The notes below the pieces were generated by a model. The model saw only the letters and a list, made by a program, of their open reading frames with translations. It had not been told where the DNA came from and ran no database searches. DNA of 5,044 nt from Muribaculaceae bacterium. GTDB lineage: Bacteria; Bacteroidota; Bacteroidia; Bacteroidales; Muribaculaceae. The translations under genes were made by a program, and so were the position numbers. Location: positions 46,182 to 51,225 of the forward strand of contig JABUUJ010000005.1 in assembly GCA_021443235.1 (NCBI GenBank), given 5' to 3'. Shown in pieces: positions 1-4,825 of the stretch (position 1 is its first letter; each line of letters starts with the position of its first letter).

Positions 1-504
1 CCGTTCAAGAAGCTTCCAAAGGCTCCCATCGCCAATCCTCGCTACACCGATGTACAGCGCATCATTGTGTTCCCTCGCACCACCTCTCACCGACTCCTTG
101 AGGTCGAAATCGACAAAATGCACAACAACGGCGTGACGGTGACCGAGACCAGCGCCTATGTACACTACGACCGTCAGGCGCACGCCGTGCTCAACGCCAC
201 CGATGTGTTTAATGCCGACGATGAGAAAGAGATTTTGGCAAAAATCAATGCTAAAATTGAGCTGCTTAACAAGAAAGAACCTAAGCTCAGCCTACGTGCG
301 GTGACACACATGCCACAGGAATTTAATGTGCGTAAGGATGGCATCGCGTTTATGTATCCGCCCGGCGAAATCGCTCCGCTCGACGACGGCGAGACGATTA
401 TCTTGGTACTCCATCGTGACCTCACGCAGCACTACACCCCGGCCTTCCAGCGCATTGTCGAGGCCAGCACCGGCTGGTGGCACTTCAAAAAGCCCAGCTA
501 TTAG
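1..504 (+). CDS. DUF3298 (RsiV-like) domain protein, C-terminal part, 5' end outside window
   Basis: The frame is open from the first base, so this is the last 167 residues of a longer protein; a GTG at 67 lies inside the frame and is not a believable start. The visible part resembles the DUF3298 domain of RsiV-like and lysozyme-inhibitor-like envelope proteins. There is an acidic-hydrophobic segment around residues 64-70 (LNATDVF), like the DxF element before the domain's helix. A helix with a KEILAKINAKIELL pattern follows. The hallmark C-terminal strand-turn is at residues 108-126: F-N-V-x-K-D-G-I-A-F-x-Y-P-P-G-E-I-A-P, matching the family pattern of an aromatic/DG/Y/EIAP signature. After that comes a hydrophobic strand (IILVLH) and a short tail. 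The N-terminus, with any signal peptide or DUF4163 part, is not in the window, so location is unknown, although family members are usually exported. Its 3' end faces the convergent minus-strand operon across a repeat-filled gap. The family call rests on motif memory only. Confidence 0.6.
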   Translation, partial: PFKKLPKAPIANPRYTDVQRIIVFPRTTSHRLLEVEIDKMHNNGVTVTETSAYVHYDRQAHAVLNATDVFNADDEKEILAKINAKIELLNKKEPKLSLRAVTHMPQEFNVRKDGIAFMYPPGEIAPLDDGETIILVLHRDLTQHYTPAFQRIVEASTGWWHFKKPSY

Positions 505-505
505 T

Positions 506-595
506 CATTGACCTTGACATCGACTTTGACATCGACATTGACCTTGACATTGACTTTGACATTGACTTTGACATTGACATTGACTTTGACCTAGA
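506..595. repeat. 6-bp tandem repeat array, consensus C[ACT]T[TC]GA
   Basis: Fifteen consecutive hexamers begin two bases after the stop codon of the upstream gene. The units are CATTGA, CCTTGA, CATCGA and CTTTGA in mixed order, and the last (CCTAGA) has decayed. Variation is confined almost entirely to unit positions 2 and 4, while C1, T3, G5 and A6 are kept. Because the unit is a multiple of three, one plus-strand frame reads as alternating Asp with Ile/Leu/Phe, and the minus strand reads Gln/Cys/Ser-rich. I regard both as by-products of the repeat. The array is the first of three repeat blocks filling the gap between convergent genes, and its end (TTGACTTTGACC, 580-591) recurs at 4687-4698. 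Confidence 0.9.
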
Positions 596-598
596 CCG

Positions 599-643
599 CT
601 CGTTACAGTCGATACAATCGTTACCCTCGTCACAATCGATAAC
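599..643. repeat. 9-bp tandem repeat array, consensus NTCG[TA]TACA
   Basis: Five degenerate 9-mers run in register: CTCGTTACA, GTCGATACA, ATCGTTACC, CTCGTCACA and ATCGATAAC. A decayed sixth (TCGCAATCA) follows. The core TCG-W-Y/A-AC is retained while positions 1 and 9 vary. This block directly follows the hexamer array with only a few bases between. A three-unit version of the same block, preceded by the same hexamer remnant, is found at 4701-4727, so the two repeat types travel together as one composite element. No open frame here looks like a protein. Confidence 0.85.
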
Positions 644-661
644 TCGCAATCACCCTTTCCC

Positions 662-774
662 CTTGACAAACCTGAAAAACTTGAAAAACTTTCCCCTTGA
701 TAAACTTGATAAACTTGAAAAACTTGATAAACTTTCAACTTGATAAACTCGCGGCCCAGCCGCCCCTTGATAAA
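662..774. repeat. 9-bp tandem repeat array, consensus CTTGATAAA, interrupted
   Basis: Nine copies of CTTG[AT]-type 9-mers are present: 662, 671, 680, 696, 705, 714, 723, 739 and 766 are the unit starts. Five are exactly CTTGATAAA; the others are CTTGAAAAA (twice), CTTGACAAA and CCTGAAAAA. Two 7-bp interruptions, CTTTCCC (689-695) and CTTTCAA (732-738), and one 18-bp GC-rich interruption (748-765) break the register. The array runs to within five bases of the stop codon of the minus-strand TIGR02757 gene. On the plus strand it reads as Leu-Asp-Lys/Leu-Glu-Lys triplets, which is simply a result of the 9-bp period. Unlike the two preceding blocks it is not present in the 4687-4730 copy. Confidence 0.88.
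751..763. other. short GC-rich inverted repeat (5-bp stem) inside the CTTGATAAA array
   Basis: GCGGC (751-755) and GCCGC (759-763) are perfect inverted repeats around a 3-base loop, embedded in otherwise AT-rich 9-mers. It lies 16 bases past the stop codon of the minus-strand TIGR02757 gene, the right place for a 3'-end hairpin of that operon. However, the stem is short and no T-run follows it on either strand (GAGTTTATC on the minus strand), so a terminator role is only a possibility. Confidence 0.35.
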
Positions 775-778
775 CTTG

Positions 779-1549
779 CTACTTTATCTTGTTGATTCCC
801 ACCCCAAATAGCGCGTAGTCGTAATAAATAGGGTCGTGCGGACGCATCTGCCGCAACGCATCGGTAATCTCAATCACGGTTTTCATGTCATTGGCGCGGC
901 GCACGGTGAGGCCCAGCGACCGCGCGGTGTTGCCCACATGCACGTCAAGTGGGATAAACAGTTGCGACGGTTTGATGGCGTTCCACACGCCCATATCCAC
1001 GATGCCATCGTCGCGCACAAGCCAGCGCAACATCATGTTGATGCGCTTGAGCGCAGTGTTTTCAAGGTGCGACGGCAACGTGCGCGAGTCAAGTTGTCCG
1101 CCATTGGCAGCCGCAAACTCCTGTTGCATGTGCGCCACAAGCCGCCATGCCGGAGTCTCGTCGTCGCCCACATGGTGATGCGCGGCAAAGTCGTTGAGCG
1201 ATTGGTGGTTGCGATATATATTGCGCAGTCCGCGCATGGTATATTTAAAGTTCCGCGCAAAGAATGTGCGGTGCAGGTTCTTGCCGTCGTCAAGGTCCTC
1301 ATAGGCGCCTTCCAGCACATATTGGTGCGGGTCATTGCCCATTATACCCAGTATTTTCTCGCAGTTGTTGCATATCATCTTGCGGTTGCCCCAAGCAATC
1401 GTGGCAGCGAGAAACGACACTATCTCAACATCTTGTAAGCGCGAGAAGCGGCGCGGAAACTGCACAGGGTCGGCGTCCACAAAGCTGGGAACGCACATCA
1501 GTGCAGCCTCGCGGTCAAGGATTTCTTTCAGTTGGGCAAGTGTTTTCAT
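779..1549 (-). CDS. TIGR02757 / DUF2400 family protein
   Basis: A complete 256-residue protein, the usual size for this conserved family of unproven function, which is common in Bacteroidota and some other phyla. Recognisable family blocks are present in the right order. An N-terminal block DPVQFPRRF (residues 28-36) is followed by QDVEIVSFLAATIAWGNRK (39-57), where the family has D-x-E-I-x-x-F-x-A-A-x-x-A-x-G-x-R. A central block at 168-190 (KRINMMLRWLVRDDGIVDMGVW) matches the family's KRLNxFLRWMVR..vDxGlW signature. A C-terminal block starts at 198 with FIPLDVHVGNTAR and ends with DPIYYDYALFGVG (239-251). The family commonly has SACKR in the central block, whereas here it is NTALKR. The overall helical pattern recalls HhH-type base-excision proteins, but I see no proof of enzyme activity. 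The start is ATG at 1549; it overlaps the stop of the upstream hydrolase by 4 bases (ATGA), implying coupled translation as the last gene of the operon. Confidence 0.92.
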   Translation of the reverse strand: MKTLAQLKEILDREAALMCVPSFVDADPVQFPRRFSRLQDVEIVSFLAATIAWGNRKMICNNCEKILGIMGNDPHQYVLEGAYEDLDDGKNLHRTFFARNFKYTMRGLRNIYRNHQSLNDFAAHHHVGDDETPAWRLVAHMQQEFAAANGGQLDSRTLPSHLENTALKRINMMLRWLVRDDGIVDMGVWNAIKPSQLFIPLDVHVGNTARSLGLTVRRANDMKTVIEITDALRQMRPHDPIYYDYALFGVGINKIK

Positions 1550-2532
1550 AGGATGAAAAACAGCGATGGCTCGGTGCGGGGCAGGGCATACACCTGGATA
1601 TCACAGGTGCGCTGGCTGGGCTCGTTGCTGCCGTTGCCCACGCTAAGCCCCTTGGCCTGCAAGGCGCGTGTCATGGTGCCCACGGCGAGCTCGGGCGTGT
1701 TGTTGTGCTCGCTCAGGTGGCACAGGAACACATTTTTAAGCCCCGGGTGATAGTTTTGCGCCACAAACTGTGCCGATGTCTCGTTGTCGAGATGGCCTTT
1801 TGCGCCTTTTATGCGGGCTTTGAGATATTCGGGATAATTGGGATTCTGACGCAGCATCTCGGTGTCATAGTCGGTCTCAATAACCAAGTAATTAGCGCGT
1901 TGCATATAGTATTGGGCTCGCTCGTTGATTTCACCCATATCGGTGGCAACCACAAAGTGGCTGCCGTTGAGGTCGATGTCAAAGCCCATGTTGTCGCTCG
2001 CGTCGTGCGACGTCTCAAACGCTGTGATGCTCATGCCCGCCAGCCTGAAAGGTATCTCCTTGAAGATGTTGTCGTGATACTCCTTGGTGCGGCGCGAGAT
2101 GTTGTGACGACGCAGCAACCCGTTGAGAACGCGGGGGGTGCAGTACAGGCGCACCGTCTTGAGGGTGCGCAGCAGCGTATAGACATAGCGCACGTGGTCA
2201 CTATGGTCGTGCGTGACGATGATACCCTTTATCATCGACTGCTCTATGCCATTGGCTTTGAGAGCGTTAAGCACTTTAGGTACTTCCACTCCGGCATCCA
2301 CGATAAAGCCGCCGTTCTCGTTGCCTAAATAGGCGCAGTTACCGCTGCTTCCGCTGCCTATGCTGATGTAACGGAAGCCAGCAAAGGGCGATTTGCCCGT
2401 GTTGTGTGTCGCTGGTGTGGGTTGCTCTTGCAACGCCTGGGGCTCGTCGTCAAATGCTCCAAAGTCGATTACGCCTTGTCGCGCCTCTTGCGTCGAGCTG
2501 TCTTTTTTCTTTATTTTGTCTTGATAATGCAT
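1546..2532 (-). CDS. MBL-fold metallo-hydrolase, YycJ/WalJ-like
   Basis: A metallo-beta-lactamase-fold hydrolase, probably cytoplasmic and of the YycJ/WalJ group, whose members are thought to act as nucleases or phosphodiesterases on nucleic acid. Numbering from the ATG at 2532 gives 328 residues. The fold starts near residue 53 with ISIGSGSSGN, the group signature. The zinc-binding motif H-x-H-x-D-H follows at 108-113 within THDHSDH. Further candidate ligands are His176 (TSHDA), Asp198 (ATDMG) and His272 (CHLSEHN, 271-277); GHLDNETSAQ (246-255) is also typical. About 50 residues precede the fold, a charged, Gln/Pro-rich extension not usual for the group. A GTG at 2547, directly abutting the stop of the preceding gene, would add five residues. 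I prefer the ATG because AGGTGA lies 11 bases before it, while the GTG has no room for such a site; Bacteroidota depend little on Shine-Dalgarno, so this is not firm. Middle gene of the operon. Confidence 0.92.
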   Translation of the reverse strand: MHYQDKIKKKDSSTQEARQGVIDFGAFDDEPQALQEQPTPATHNTGKSPFAGFRYISIGSGSSGNCAYLGNENGGFIVDAGVEVPKVLNALKANGIEQSMIKGIIVTHDHSDHVRYVYTLLRTLKTVRLYCTPRVLNGLLRRHNISRRTKEYHDNIFKEIPFRLAGMSITAFETSHDASDNMGFDIDLNGSHFVVATDMGEINERAQYYMQRANYLVIETDYDTEMLRQNPNYPEYLKARIKGAKGHLDNETSAQFVAQNYHPGLKNVFLCHLSEHNNTPELAVGTMTRALQAKGLSVGNGSNEPSQRTCDIQVYALPRTEPSLFFIL

Positions 2533-2547
2533 CAATTTAATAATCAC

Positions 2548-3258
2548 CTACTTATATAGCAAGAAGATGGTGGGTGTCTTGCTGTAGTCATAGGTCATTT
2601 TGCTCCACTCTTTTATCGAGCGGGTCACAATGCTCTCGCGCTCGCCTGTGATGTCGCTTGCCACGCACAGCCTCATGTGGCCCGGCAGCGACTTGATCAT
2701 CGACGCCATCAGCTGGTTGTTGCGGTAGGGCGTCTCGATGAAAATCTGCGTCTGGTCATTGTGAACGATGAGGTGCTCCATCTCTTTGAACTTGCGTGTG
2801 CGAGCGGCGCTATCGACGGGCAGATAACCTAAAAAGGCGAAACTCTGACCGTTGAACCCCGAGCCCATCAGCCCCATCAATATGCTTGATGGACCCACTA
2901 ATGGCTTTACCTTCAGCCCTTTGCGCTGTGCTATAGCCACCACGTCGGCACCAGGGTCGGCAACCGCGGGGCAACCGGCTTCGCTTATCACACCCATGGG
3001 AAGTCCGCTCTCGAGTGGCGCCAGATAGCTGGCGATGTCCTTCGGGTCGGTATGGCGGTTCAGCTCATAGAAAGTGAGCTCATCGATGTTGATATCGCGG
3101 TCACATTTCTTGAGAAACCTGCGTGCCGAGCGCACATTTTCCACGATGAAGTGCTTGATTTGGCGCACGATAAGCGTGTTCGCCGCCGGAAGTATTGCCA
3201 CCAAGTCTCCATCGCTCAACTGCACGGGAACAAGATATAGTGCATTCTCAATCGTCAT
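2548..3258 (-). CDS. RsmI-like SAM-dependent methyltransferase (tetrapyrrole methylase fold)
   Basis: A 236-residue protein of the SAM-dependent tetrapyrrole-methylase superfamily, closest to RsmI (16S rRNA C1402 2'-O-methyltransferase). The SAM-site loop is intact: GVISEAGCPAVADPG at residues 89-103. PLVGPSSILMGLMGSG follows at 119-134, then FLGYLP (142-147) and FIETPYRN (173-180), all characteristic RsmI blocks. The N-terminus differs from canonical RsmI. It reads ALYLVPVQLSD instead of the VATPIGNL-type opening, and HFIVENVRSARRFLK (37-50) stands where RsmI has the AEDTR segment. This is the Bacteroidales RsmI-like paralogue type; its exact substrate is not shown here. The frame stays open upstream to 3486, but those codons lie antisense to the divergent esterase's signal-peptide region and give a basic, low-complexity stretch. 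The ATG at 3258 sits six bases after a TAnnTTTG promoter box and begins directly with family sequence, so it is the start. First gene of the operon. Confidence 0.93.
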   Translation of the reverse strand: MTIENALYLVPVQLSDGDLVAILPAANTLIVRQIKHFIVENVRSARRFLKKCDRDINIDELTFYELNRHTDPKDIASYLAPLESGLPMGVISEAGCPAVADPGADVVAIAQRKGLKVKPLVGPSSILMGLMGSGFNGQSFAFLGYLPVDSAARTRKFKEMEHLIVHNDQTQIFIETPYRNNQLMASMIKSLPGHMRLCVASDITGERESIVTRSIKEWSKMTYDYSKTPTIFLLYK

Positions 3259-3264
3259 CAACTG

Positions 3265-3272
3265 CAAAGTTA
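3265..3272 (-). promoter_or_regulatory. Bacteroidota -7 box (TAACTTTG) of the minus-strand operon
   Basis: On the minus strand TAACTTTG matches the Bacteroidota -7 consensus TAnnTTTG exactly and ends only six bases before the ATG of the RsmI-like gene. I find no clear TTTG -33 element about 20 bases upstream (the region reads CACCCCTCC). If the box sits at its usual distance from the transcription start, the mRNA would begin within a few bases of the ATG. Confidence 0.6.
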
Positions 3273-3300
3273 CTAAAAATTTCGGTGTGGAGGGGTGTTT

Positions 3301-3334
3301 TTTGTGCCGATTTCGGCGATTTTTGTTAATTTTG
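3301..3334 (+). promoter_or_regulatory. Bacteroidota -33/-7 promoter of the esterase gene
   Basis: TAATTTTG at 3327-3334 matches the -7 consensus TAnnTTTG exactly. TTTG at 3301-3304, the end of a T-run, is a candidate -33 element, with a 22-base gap that is slightly longer than the usual 19-21. The -7 box ends five bases before the ATG at 3340, which fixes that start and rules out the in-frame ATG at 3295. A small palindrome, GCCGA-TT-TCGGC (3306-3317), lies between the two elements and could be an operator; this is speculative. Confidence 0.6.
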
Positions 3335-3339
3335 CATTT

Positions 3340-4677
3340 ATGAAGAAGTTTTTTACTTTGGTTTTGGTTGTGGCGATGGCTGTGGCGCAAGGCGCGGCAG
3401 GCCACATCGTTGTGGATGGAGTGCTTGACCACAGCACTATCTATCCTGGTACTGTTCACACGTTTAAAGTGTCGGTGCCCGAGCAATATAAGGGTGATGA
3501 GCCGGCTTGCCTCTATGTGGGGCTTGACGGCATCCTGTGCAACGCTCCGGCGGTAATCGACAGTCTCATCACTTCCGAGAAGATTCCCGTCACCATAGGC
3601 GTCTACCTCCAGCCTGGTGTCATCAAGGACAGTCGCGGCAATGTGTTGCGCTACAACCGCAGCAACGAGTTTGACATGCCCGACGGCCGATTTGCCTCGT
3701 TTCTCGAGACCGAACTCCTTCCGCTGGTCGAGTCACTCACAACGCCCGATGGCCGCCACGTGCGTCTCTCGCAAGAGGCTGGCGACCGCATGATTTTCGG
3801 CCTCTCGAGTGGTGGAATATGCGCTTTCAACGCGGCATGGCACCGCCCCGACCTCTTCTCGCGCGTGTTTAGCGGCGTGGGCACGTTTGTGGCGATGCGT
3901 GGCGGCAACGACTTGCAGGCCGTCGTGCGCAAGCATGAGCCGCAACCGTTGCGTGTGTTCTTGCAAGACGGCACCAACGATGTATGGAACGCGCTGTTTG
4001 GGCACTGGTACGAGGGCAACCGCATGCTTGCCTCGGCGCTCGACTTCGCCGGCTATGACGCCGCCTACGACTGGAGCGACTGCAACCACGGCGTGAGGCG
4101 CGCCAGTGAGATTTTTGCCGATGTGATGACATGGATGTGGCGTGATTATCCTGCTCCTATCAAGGTCGGGAAAACCAGCAACGACCTGCTTGCCAGCCTT
4201 TTGCCCGACACAACGACACAATGGGTAGTTACCAATGGACCACGGCGAGTGCGCCAACATCCCAACACTATATCGCTTGGTGCAACCTATCCCGACAGTA
4301 CTTTCCGTGTCACCCCTGAGCAAGGCACCAACTGCTTAACGCAGACCATTATACGTGAGGATGGCACCGAGGGCCACAGCCAGCGTTTCTACTGGCTTCA
4401 CAGCTACGACAACTCGCTGCTCAAGATTGGGCCCATGCTTTTCGACTCGCTGGGCAACCTTTATGTGGTGACTAATGCCGGCATCCAGATTTGCGACCAA
4501 AACGGACGCGTGCGTGGCATCCTCAAGTTGCCTGTGCCCATAGAGGAGGCCGCCGAACTCATTATCGCCCAGGGAGAAATCGCCATCCGCTGCCCCAACG
4601 GCCAAATCCATACCCGCCGCCTCAACATCGCACCCGCCACCCCAGGCTTCACCCCCGCCCCTCAAGGCCAAGGCTAA
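3340..4677 (+). CDS. Exported esterase (alpha/beta hydrolase) with C-terminal SMP-30-like region
   Basis: A 445-residue secreted protein. Residues 1-16 form a signal peptide: MKK, a hydrophobic core, and AVA before Gln17. No lipobox cysteine is present, so the periplasm or outside is likely. Residues about 25-272 form an esterase/enterochelin-esterase-like alpha/beta hydrolase domain (PF00756 type). It has the nucleophile elbow GLSSGG (154-159, Ser156), a probable acid at Asp214 in DGTND, and the catalytic His250 in CNHG. All three triad positions are therefore present, in the expected order. Residues about 275-430 look like part of an SMP-30/gluconolactonase beta-propeller: LGNLYVVTNAGIQICDQNG (371-389), then a GILKLP strand. 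This region is shorter than a full propeller of about 250-300 residues. The substrate is unknown; related domains cut ester links on siderophores or plant-polysaccharide side groups. The tail (430-445) is Pro/Gly/Gln-rich. It is divergent to the methylase operon and has its own promoter. Confidence 0.85.
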   Translation: MKKFFTLVLVVAMAVAQGAAGHIVVDGVLDHSTIYPGTVHTFKVSVPEQYKGDEPACLYVGLDGILCNAPAVIDSLITSEKIPVTIGVYLQPGVIKDSRGNVLRYNRSNEFDMPDGRFASFLETELLPLVESLTTPDGRHVRLSQEAGDRMIFGLSSGGICAFNAAWHRPDLFSRVFSGVGTFVAMRGGNDLQAVVRKHEPQPLRVFLQDGTNDVWNALFGHWYEGNRMLASALDFAGYDAAYDWSDCNHGVRRASEIFADVMTWMWRDYPAPIKVGKTSNDLLASLLPDTTTQWVVTNGPRRVRQHPNTISLGATYPDSTFRVTPEQGTNCLTQTIIREDGTEGHSQRFYWLHSYDNSLLKIGPMLFDSLGNLYVVTNAGIQICDQNGRVRGILKLPVPIEEAAELIIAQGEIAIRCPNGQIHTRRLNIAPATPGFTPAPQGQG

Positions 4678-4686
4678 CTTGCGACG

Positions 4687-4730
4687 TTGACTTTGACCAG
4701 CTCGTTACAATCGATACTCTCGTCACAATC
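4687..4730. repeat. Second, shorter copy of the composite intergenic repeat
   Basis: Ten bases after the esterase stop codon, TTGACTTTGACC (4687-4698) is identical to 580-591. It is followed after one base by GCTCGTTACAATCGATAC (4700-4717), which matches 598-615 with one change, and TCTCGTCACAATC (4718-4730), which matches 625-637 with one change. Exactly nine bases (616-624), one repeat unit, are missing relative to the first copy, and six bases between the blocks are reduced to one. The hexamer array is cut to about two units and the CTTGATAAA block is absent. Like the first copy it lies in a convergent gene gap. Confidence 0.85.
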
Positions 4731-4757
4731 TAAAAAAAACCACGTCAAGCAAAATAA

Positions 4758-4792
4758 ACAAGGCGAGGTGTCAACACGACACTTCGCCTTGT
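4758..4792 (-). terminator. Intrinsic terminator of the pyrophosphatase gene
   Basis: A 15-base stem (4758-4772 with 4778-4792) has one G-T type mismatch and a 5-base loop (AACAC). Read on the minus strand it follows the pyrophosphatase stop codon by 33 bases and is trailed by TTATTTTG, a usable U-rich tract. On the plus strand the hairpin is followed by CTCACTCTAG, without a T-run, so it is a weaker candidate for ending the convergent esterase transcript, although the stem could still protect that 3' end. Confidence 0.85.
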
Positions 4793-4825
4793 CTCACTCT
4801 AGCGATTCAATGAAAATATAGTGGT

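Noticed and set aside
67..69. GTG as the start of the DUF3298 protein
   Set aside because: The frame is open to position 1 with sensible residues before it, so the gene begins outside the window.
505..738. Minus-strand 77-codon open frame (Val-Tyr-Gln and Cys-Gln-Ser repeats)
   Set aside because: The reverse reading of the same repeats, kept open by their period. Its composition is that of the repeat, not of a protein.
477..743. Plus-strand 88-codon open frame rich in Asp-Ile/Phe/Leu and Leu-Asp-Lys repeats
   Set aside because: It starts inside the DUF3298 gene and exists only because the 6- and 9-bp repeats have periods divisible by three. No independent start signal is seen.
506..774. CRISPR array
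   Set aside because: Units are 6-9 bp, directly adjacent and degenerate, with no 25-40 bp repeats or unique spacers and no cas genes nearby.
836..1438. Plus-strand 200-codon open frame opposite the TIGR02757 gene
   Set aside because: His/Arg/Val-rich shadow of a well-supported minus-strand gene, with no recognisable motif.
1705..2328. Plus-strand 207-codon open frame opposite the MBL-fold hydrolase gene
   Set aside because: The opposite strand carries all the metal-binding motifs. This frame is an antisense shadow without family features.
3295..3339. 15-codon N-terminal extension of the esterase from an ATG at 3295
   Set aside because: It would place the promoter inside the gene and spoil the signal peptide, which starts cleanly with MKK at 3340.
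3259..3486. 76-codon N-terminal extension of the RsmI-like protein
   Set aside because: It is antisense to the esterase 5' end, has a basic low-complexity composition, and has the TAACTTTG promoter box lying inside it. Family sequence begins at the ATG at 3258.
3733..4323. Minus-strand 196-codon open frame inside the esterase gene
   Set aside because: The plus strand encodes the catalytic triad and domain sequence. The antisense frame is open because of GC-rich codon use.
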